DNA of 64,000 bases from contig JACKBQ010000002.1 in the NCBI GenBank assembly GCA_020634455.1, forward strand, positions 496,001 through 560,000, given 5' to 3'. Both the position numbers and the translations under genes were made by a program. Each line of letters opens with the position of its first letter. Position 1 is the first letter of the stretch. This document shows positions 59,543 through 64,000 of this stretch, piece by piece. This DNA comes from Ardenticatenaceae bacterium. GTDB lineage: Bacteria > Chloroflexota > Anaerolineae > Promineifilales > Promineifilaceae. The notes below the pieces were generated by a model, which was not told the DNA's origin, did no database searches, and saw only the letters and a list, made by a program, of their open reading frames with translations.

Positions 59543-59559
59543 TGGTAATCTCCTCGTTG

Positions 59560-59632
59560 TCGGTAATCGGTAACCGGTTATCAGTAATCGGCAAAATGAC
59601 CGACTACCGTTCACGGTTTACCCCTCACCGGT
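59560..59632. repeat. TAATCGGTAACCGG intergenic repeat
   Basis: Repeated TAATCGG/GTAACCGG units on the left face CCGACTACCG and CACGGTTTACC on the right, giving an imperfect hairpin in the sdhA-sdhB gap. A shorter relative with GTAATCGGTAAGCGG lies at 53928-53961. Confidence 0.6.
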
Positions 59633-61420
59633 TTAGTAGACGCGTTCCTTAGGCTCGTAGCGGCCCAGGGTGACGGGTTTGTAATCTAAACGATACCCAC
59701 CATCTTCGGTACGGAAGTAGAAGGTGTGCTTCAACCAGTCGGCATCGTTCCGTTTTTGGAAATCATCGCGGGCGTGACCGCCTCGGCTTTCTTTGCGGGC
59801 TTTGGCAGAAACGGCCGTTACCTCAGCCAGTTCCAGCAAGCAGCCCAGTTCCCATGCTTCCAGCAGGTCGGTGTTAAACTTTTGCCCCTTGTCATCAATC
59901 TGCACATTCCGTTCGTATGCTTCGATGAGTTCCTTCAGGTCAGAAACGGCCGTGCCCATCGTCTCTTCCGTGCGGAAAACGCCCACGTTGGCCGTCATAG
60001 ACTTTTGCATTTTGGTGCGCAGTTCGGCTGGTTTTACGCCGCCGCTGCCGTTGCGCAGCCGCTCAAACTCGGCCATCACCTCGCCAGCCGGATCATCCGG
60101 CAAAGGCAGCAGGTCTGCCTGGTTGCAATAAGCCGCCATGTGGTTGCCAGAGCGACGCCCAAACACCACCAGGTCTACCAGCGAATTGGTGCCCAGGCGG
60201 TTCGCCCCGTGTACAGAAACACAGGCACATTCTCCGGCGGCGTACAGACCGTCAATCAAAGTGCCGTCTACATTGGCCAAAACACGGCCGTCCACATCCG
60301 TTGGAATGCCACCCATCGCGTAATGGGCCGTAGGCTGCACCGGCATCGGCTCCGTTACCGGGTCCACACCCAGGTAAGTGCGGGTAAAGTCGGCAATATC
60401 TGGCAGCTTCGCCTCAATATATTCCCGATCAATGCGTCGCTTCTCGCCAGCCTGCTCAAAATAATGGTTCACTGTCTCTGGGCGAATGTCCAAATGCACA
60501 TAATTTTGTCCGTTAATGCCCCGACCCGCCTGTACTTCCAGGAAGATGGCTCGGCTAACCACATCGCGGCTGGCCAAATCTTTAATGGTGGGCGCGTACT
60601 TTTCCATAAAACGCTCACCCTTGCTGTTGATGAGCACACCGCCTTCGCCACGCACACCCTCGGTAATGAGCACGCCGAGCCGGAAAATGCCCGTGGGGTG
60701 GAACTGAAAGAACTCCATGTCTTCCAGCGGCACGCCGCGCCGCAGGCAGATGGCCGCGCCATCACCCGTCAGGGAGTGGGCATTGGAGGTTACTTCCCAG
60801 CAGCGGCCCCAACCGCCAGTAGCAAAATGAACTGCCTTGCTGTGGAACACGTGGAAATCGCCCGTGCTAATTTCAATGGCGACTATGCCACGCACTGTAT
60901 TGTCCACGCGAATAAGGTCTACCACATGAAATTCATCAAAAAAGTTGACCTTGTTTTTGATACATTGCTGGTAGAGCGTTTGCAAAATCATGTGGCCGGT
61001 GCGATCTGCGGCATGGCAAGCCCGCTGTACCGGCTTGCCGGTGTCGTTGTTGGTGTGGCCACCAAAGCGGCGTTGCGAGATGGTGCCATTGGGGTAGCGG
61101 TCGAACGGCAGCCCCATGTGCTCCAGTTCAATCACTGTATCCACTGCTTCTTTACATAAAACATCAACGGCGTCCTGGTCTGCCAAATAATCAGACCCTT
61201 TTACCGTGTCGTAGGCATGCCATTCCCATCTATCCTCTTCCATGTTGCCCAGCGCAGCGCCGATGCCGCCTTGGGCAGCCCCCGTGTGTGAACGGGTGGG
61301 ATACAGTTTGGAAATGACGGCAACGTTGGCGCTTTTGCTGGCATACAGCGCTGCCATTAATCCGGCACCGCCAGCGCCTACGATGACGGCATCGAATGTG
61401 TGAGTTTTTACGTTTGCCAT
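59633..61420 (-). CDS. sdhA: Succinate dehydrogenase flavoprotein subunit
   Basis: 595 residues. 'DAVIVGAGGAGLMAALYAS' (FAD fold), 'PTRSHTGAAQGGIGAALGN' with the FAD-linking His (about 45), 'HMGLPFDRYPNGTISQRRFGGHT', 'AMGGIPTDVDGRV' and 'HGANRLGTNSLVDLVVFGRR' with the catalytic residues. It oxidises succinate to fumarate. Its start is separated from sdhD by an approx. 97-bp repeat-bearing gap but is clearly in the same operon. Confidence 0.95.
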   Translation of the reverse strand: MANVKTHTFDAVIVGAGGAGLMAALYASKSANVAVISKLYPTRSHTGAAQGGIGAALGNMEEDRWEWHAYDTVKGSDYLADQDAVDVLCKEAVDTVIELEHMGLPFDRYPNGTISQRRFGGHTNNDTGKPVQRACHAADRTGHMILQTLYQQCIKNKVNFFDEFHVVDLIRVDNTVRGIVAIEISTGDFHVFHSKAVHFATGGWGRCWEVTSNAHSLTGDGAAICLRRGVPLEDMEFFQFHPTGIFRLGVLITEGVRGEGGVLINSKGERFMEKYAPTIKDLASRDVVSRAIFLEVQAGRGINGQNYVHLDIRPETVNHYFEQAGEKRRIDREYIEAKLPDIADFTRTYLGVDPVTEPMPVQPTAHYAMGGIPTDVDGRVLANVDGTLIDGLYAAGECACVSVHGANRLGTNSLVDLVVFGRRSGNHMAAYCNQADLLPLPDDPAGEVMAEFERLRNGSGGVKPAELRTKMQKSMTANVGVFRTEETMGTAVSDLKELIEAYERNVQIDDKGQKFNTDLLEAWELGCLLELAEVTAVSAKARKESRGGHARDDFQKRNDADWLKHTFYFRTEDGGYRLDYKPVTLGRYEPKERVY

Positions 61421-61440
61421 AATAACCTGCTCTTTTTTGG

Positions 61441-61516
61441 TGTAAGTTGTAATTGAGTAACTAGTAATTGGACAATTTTGTGACGCACTTACTTAATTAC
61501 CAAATTACCTTAAATT
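61441..61516. repeat. GTAATTGAGTAACTAGTAATTGG intergenic repeat
   Basis: AT-rich arms GTAATTG/AGTAATTGG and TTAATTACCAAATTACC can pair imperfectly. Lies in the sdhD-sdhA gap. Related to 48472-48533. Confidence 0.6.
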
Positions 61517-61517
61517 A

Positions 61518-61940
61518 TTAGCTAGGTAACCCTTGTGCAGCCTGTCTTGCTGCTTCAGGATCGAACGTGATGATGCCAATGGACGCCCAAAGGAGCGTGG
61601 CAACCACAAAAATTGCCAAAATGATGTTGATCACGCGCACGGTTTGGGGATTGTGGATGTAATCTTCTAGCACATTGCGCAGCCCGTTTACGCCGTGGGG
61701 AATAGCGAAAATGAGCAGGAAGATGTCGTAAACCTTCCAGCCCCAATCGTCCCACTGGTCTGCCACAAACTTAAGAGACAGATTCCCGCTACTATGGAGA
61801 ACGTGCTGGATCATCATGTGCCCGACGGCCAAAATGAGCAGGATCAGGCCAGACATGCGCATAAACATGTAGGCGTACCGCTCGAAGTTAAATTGTACTT
61901 GTACCTTGCGGCGTGTGATGGTTGGTGTTGCAGATGTCAT
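61518..61940 (-). CDS. sdhD: Succinate dehydrogenase membrane anchor subunit
   Basis: 140 residues from ATG (GGGAGAGAG upstream). Three membrane helices with the SdhD pattern 'ERYAYMFMRMSGLILLILAVGHMMIQHV', 'VYDIFLLIFAIPHGVNGLRNVLEDYI' (His for heme b) and a third helix near the C-terminus. With SdhC it anchors SdhAB and binds quinone. Confidence 0.88.
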   Translation of the reverse strand: MTSATPTITRRKVQVQFNFERYAYMFMRMSGLILLILAVGHMMIQHVLHSSGNLSLKFVADQWDDWGWKVYDIFLLIFAIPHGVNGLRNVLEDYIHNPQTVRVINIILAIFVVATLLWASIGIITFDPEAARQAAQGLPS

Positions 61941-61954
61941 TTTTTCTCTCTCCC

Positions 61955-62401
61955 TTAGCCGATGAAGTCGCTTAAGCGGGGGAAGGCCCAACAAGCGGCA
62001 CCTAGTTCGCTGCATCGTCCCAAAAATTCAATCAGCATGTAAGCGCCAATGGGTATAAAGATGACCGCGAATAGAACCCAAACAATGGTTGCGCTTTTCT
62101 TTTGGTGCATCCACCATTCTGGCTTGAAGTCTAGGATGGTGATGCGAATGCCGTTGAAGGCGTGGTACAAAACGGCCGCCATGACGCCAATTTCGCCAAT
62201 GGCAAAGATTGGGTGTTTAAAGAGGACTAAAGACCAGGCGTACAGTTCGGGGTAAAAGTGTGCGTTAGCAGTATCCCACGAGTGCAGCACTAAAAAGCCG
62301 AGGATAGCGAGACCAGATAGCCGGTGTGCGATCCAACTATAATGGCCACTTTTCCCACGATACCGCACACTTTCGCGTATAGTGAGTATTAAAGATGACA
62401 T
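61955..62401 (-). CDS. sdhC: Succinate dehydrogenase cytochrome b556 subunit
   Basis: 148 residues. 'SWIAHRLSGLAILGFLVLHSWDT' (quinone/heme site) and 'GVMAAVLYHAFNGIRITILDF' (heme His) are the SdhC signatures, in three membrane helices. First gene of the sdhCDAB operon; sdhD follows after 14 bp. Confidence 0.9.
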   Translation of the reverse strand: MSSLILTIRESVRYRGKSGHYSWIAHRLSGLAILGFLVLHSWDTANAHFYPELYAWSLVLFKHPIFAIGEIGVMAAVLYHAFNGIRITILDFKPEWWMHQKKSATIVWVLFAVIFIPIGAYMLIEFLGRCSELGAACWAFPRLSDFIG

Positions 62402-62538
62402 ATTGCTCCTTCTTCCACTGCTGGGTGGATGTTTGACATACGGCCGTTAAGCCTGGGGGAAAGCGGCAAAACTGGGGCCGTGTACGCAAGTAAAAGCCAA
62501 AAAAGGGGATGGCTCTCACAGGAAATCAAATCGCGCTC

Positions 62539-62566
62539 ATTATAACACGTTTGCAGGGGAAGGTAA
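62539..62566 (-). promoter_or_regulatory. Possible promoter of sdhCDAB
   Basis: On the minus strand a perfect TATAAT (62544-62539) with a weak TTACCT 16 bp upstream (62566-62561), giving a leader of about 130 nt. Confidence 0.35.
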
Positions 62567-62728
62567 GGTTTTGCATAAGCAGATGCATGATATATTTTGC
62601 GGTATAATTAGGAAGATTTAGTCTGGTAGCACGTTGAAAATTGGCCTGATGCTTGAGTTGCCAAATAGAAAAACATGACTTTTTGGCTTATGAATTGGTG
62701 AGCATCCTCATACTGGATTGGTTGAGGC

Positions 62729-62757
62729 TTGTCTAGCTTTTTAGCGACTGTTACACT
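62729..62757 (+). promoter_or_regulatory. Promoter for the double-GNAT gene (leaderless type)
   Basis: TTGTCT (62729-62734), 17-bp spacer, TACACT (62752-62757), nine bases before the ATG at 62767 and no Shine-Dalgarno. Confidence 0.5.
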
Positions 62758-62766
62758 TTATACCTG

Positions 62767-63834
62767 ATGATTAGACCGTTTAACCTACGCGATTTGCCGC
62801 TGGTTCACCGCCTGAGTGAAGTGGGGGTTTCCCTCCATACTGAATCTGCCCTGACTAAAAATTTGCACCCCACGCGAGGTGCGCTTTTTAGTCTGATAGG
62901 TGGCGATTTTCCGACGTATGTTTGGAAGTCGGACAAGAATGGATTGGCGGGCTTTATTCAGCTTTGTTTGGATGATGACAGTGTGCATGCTCATATTCTG
63001 TATCTTAGCTCAACGAGTGATGGTTCGTTGTCCAGCGAAAATGGCACGGCCGTTTCTGAAACAGAAGGTACAAATGGGCAACGGCCGTATCAGGTAAACG
63101 AAAATGCATGGTTGCCCCTGCTAGACCAAGCTGTTGTTGAAGCGGGGCAGCGCGGCATTCACAGTTTGGTGGCAGAAGTAGACGAGGTTAGCGACGAACT
63201 GCCTGTGCTGCGCCGTGCTGGCTTTGTGGTGTACACCCGGCAAGATATTTGGGTGTTGGCTCCTGAGGCATCTAAACAATCAGGCAAAGAAATAAATCTT
63301 TTAAGACCCCGCCAGGCGGAGGACGATTGGGACATTCAGCTGCTGTATGCTAATACCGTGCCGCGCCTGGTGCAGTTGGTGGAACCAATGCCACCGCTGC
63401 ACGATGGGGCAGGTTGGGTGTTACATGAAGAGAATGAATTAGCAGCGTTTGTCCATGTTCACGTGGGGCCAATGGCTACCTGGATGCGTTTATTCATCCA
63501 TCCTAGCGCGGAAATTCAGGCGGACCGGATAATTACGGCCGTTGTGCAAAAAACGCCCGCTGCGGCCACACGTCCCATTTACTGCTGCGTGCGGCGCTAC
63601 CAAAGTTGGGTGCAAACCGCCCTGAACCGGTCTGGATTTACCCTGTGGGGCAGCCAGGCGGTGATGGTGAAGCACATTGTGCAAAAAATTACCAAACCCG
63701 TCACAGACCTGTCGGCAGCGCTAGAAGCCCAAGGGATCACCCCCACTGCGCCGTTCATCCGGCAGTATAAAATAACGGAACAGAAGCAACCACCAGTTCC
63801 GTCTAACCTAAAACCGATTTTAGAAAAAAGTTAA
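62767..63834 (+). CDS. Tandem-GNAT acetyltransferase-like protein
   Basis: 355 residues. Two GNAT-like halves: about 1-165 ('IRPFNLRDLPLVHRLSEVG', 'LLDQAVVEAGQRGIHSLVAEVDEVSDELPVLRRAGFVVYTRQDIWVL') and about 175-310 ('WMRLFIHPSAEIQADRIITAVVQKT', 'QTALNRSGFTLWGSQAVMVKHI'). The acetyl-CoA Q/R-x-x-G-x-G loop is not well preserved in either half, so activity may be reduced or altered. Predicted leaderless transcript. The next gene starts 28 bp downstream. Confidence 0.65.
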   Translation: MIRPFNLRDLPLVHRLSEVGVSLHTESALTKNLHPTRGALFSLIGGDFPTYVWKSDKNGLAGFIQLCLDDDSVHAHILYLSSTSDGSLSSENGTAVSETEGTNGQRPYQVNENAWLPLLDQAVVEAGQRGIHSLVAEVDEVSDELPVLRRAGFVVYTRQDIWVLAPEASKQSGKEINLLRPRQAEDDWDIQLLYANTVPRLVQLVEPMPPLHDGAGWVLHEENELAAFVHVHVGPMATWMRLFIHPSAEIQADRIITAVVQKTPAAATRPIYCCVRRYQSWVQTALNRSGFTLWGSQAVMVKHIVQKITKPVTDLSAALEAQGITPTAPFIRQYKITEQKQPPVPSNLKPILEKS

Positions 63835-63862
63835 TCGCCAAGAGCGATAAAAAAACGAATAC

Positions 63863-64000
63863 ATGAACCTATCTCAAATTGAACAAGCCAAAGCAGATTT
63901 ACAAAAGCTGCTGCATATTTTACCGATACCCATTAAAGAAAAAATTGAACAAATTGGGCGGGAAGTCGAGTTACTAGAAGTGGTGATGGATTTGGGTCGC
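63863..64000 (+). CDS. R3H/AAA-type single-stranded nucleic-acid-binding protein, N-terminal fragment
   Basis: 46 residues to the window edge. 'LQKLLHILPIPIKEKIEQIGREVELLEVVMDLGR' matches the start of Ycf45/SpoIIIAA-like ATPases with a C-terminal R3H domain, whose first motif is 'L.E.V.DLGR.P'. The ATPase itself lies beyond the window. Weak ribosome site; follows the GNAT gene by 28 bp and is probably co-transcribed. Confidence 0.6.
   Translation, partial: MNLSQIEQAKADLQKLLHILPIPIKEKIEQIGREVELLEVVMDLGR

Larger units (their letters stand above)
62402..62766. other. Divergent intergenic region of 365 bp
   Basis: Holds the sdh promoter (62539-62566, minus), a plus-strand TATAAT (62603-62608) with no clear -35, and the GNAT promoter (62729-62757). 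One ACGGCCGT at 62440. No gene seen. Confidence 0.6.
778..63542. repeat. Highly iterated octamer palindrome ACGGCCGT (dispersed family, about 108 exact copies)
   Basis: These are the outermost copies I found; the entry stands for a dispersed family, not a block. Examples: 778, 2539, 4226, 8295, 8309, 11978, 14801, 14810, 17121, 24630, 25033, 28351, 33362, 38045, 43456, 47611, 52730, 57223, 58758, 58778, 63081. Flanks are often AA/TT (AACGGCCGTT), frequently followed by TCC or CCC. It occurs in coding and intergenic DNA. In frame it encodes Thr-Ala-Val, Asn-Gly-Arg or Arg-Pro, which explains the frequent NGR, TAV and ERP tripeptides in the proteins here. One-base variants (GCGGCCGT, TCGGCCGT, ACGGCCGC) are also common. 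None occurs between 19117 and 23982. Confidence 0.95.

Overview
The window looks like a chromosomal segment of a free-living, respiring bacterium, most likely a Chloroflexota (Anaerolineae/Caldilineae-like). This is an inference from gene content: a Gram-positive/Chloroflexi-type SOS box at lexA, branched-chain-amino-acid type ABC transport, GAF/PAS-rich signalling proteins, tandem patatins and abundant intergenic palindromic repeats. No rRNA is present, and no phage or transposase gene was recognised. Most of the sequence has moderately high GC. One block at about 19.15-23.88 kb is clearly AT-rich.

Layout. 1-0.8 kb: a divergent pair, an M16 peptidase (partial) and an AhpD-like peroxidase gene with an in-frame UGA at the resolving/peroxidatic cysteine position, a selenoprotein candidate. 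0.8-8.2 kb, minus strand: GIY-YIG nuclease, then a livJHMGF-type ABC transporter with a CBS-ACT protein and a hydroxyisobutyrate-dehydrogenase-like enzyme downstream. 8.5-15.6 kb, minus: a two-component system, a six-hairpin glycosidase and a Gfo/Idh/MocA oxidoreductase. 15.8-19.15 kb: two unknown proteins and a 1.15 kb gene-poor stretch with a degenerate 41-bp tandem array. 19.15-23.8 kb: AT-rich island of four minus-strand membrane proteins. 23.9-35.6 kb: clostripain-family lipoprotein, McrB-like ATPase, GNAT, VWA/solute-binding protein, two patatins, sensor kinase. 35.8-41.3 kb: tRNA-Ser(GGA), gamma-glutamyltransferase, lexA with its SOS-controlled promoter, an FtsK-like ATPase plus a small partner, a response regulator. 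41.4-47.3 kb: peptide-binding lipoprotein, rsmG, a response-regulator/adenylate cyclase, recF. 47.6-58.7 kb: sppA-like peptidase, large secreted acidic protein, alkaline-phosphatase-superfamily enzyme, lgt, guaB, purB, small proteins and a PD-(D/E)XK nuclease. 58.8-62.4 kb, minus: sdhCDAB. 62.8 kb-end: double GNAT and the start of an R3H/AAA-type protein.

The most striking property is not a gene. The octamer palindrome ACGGCCGT occurs about 108 times by my hand count, inside genes and between them, where roughly one copy would be expected by base composition. In coding DNA it is read as Thr-Ala-Val, Asn-Gly-Arg or Arg-Pro, and it has also been taken into terminators. It is absent from the AT-rich island, which supports recent acquisition of that block. 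A second layer is several families of intergenic hairpin repeats.

Functional threads: amino-acid/peptide uptake, purine synthesis (guaB, purB), complex II respiration, SOS control, lipoprotein maturation (Lgt, with several lipobox proteins encoded nearby), and stimulus sensing by GAF/PAS proteins.
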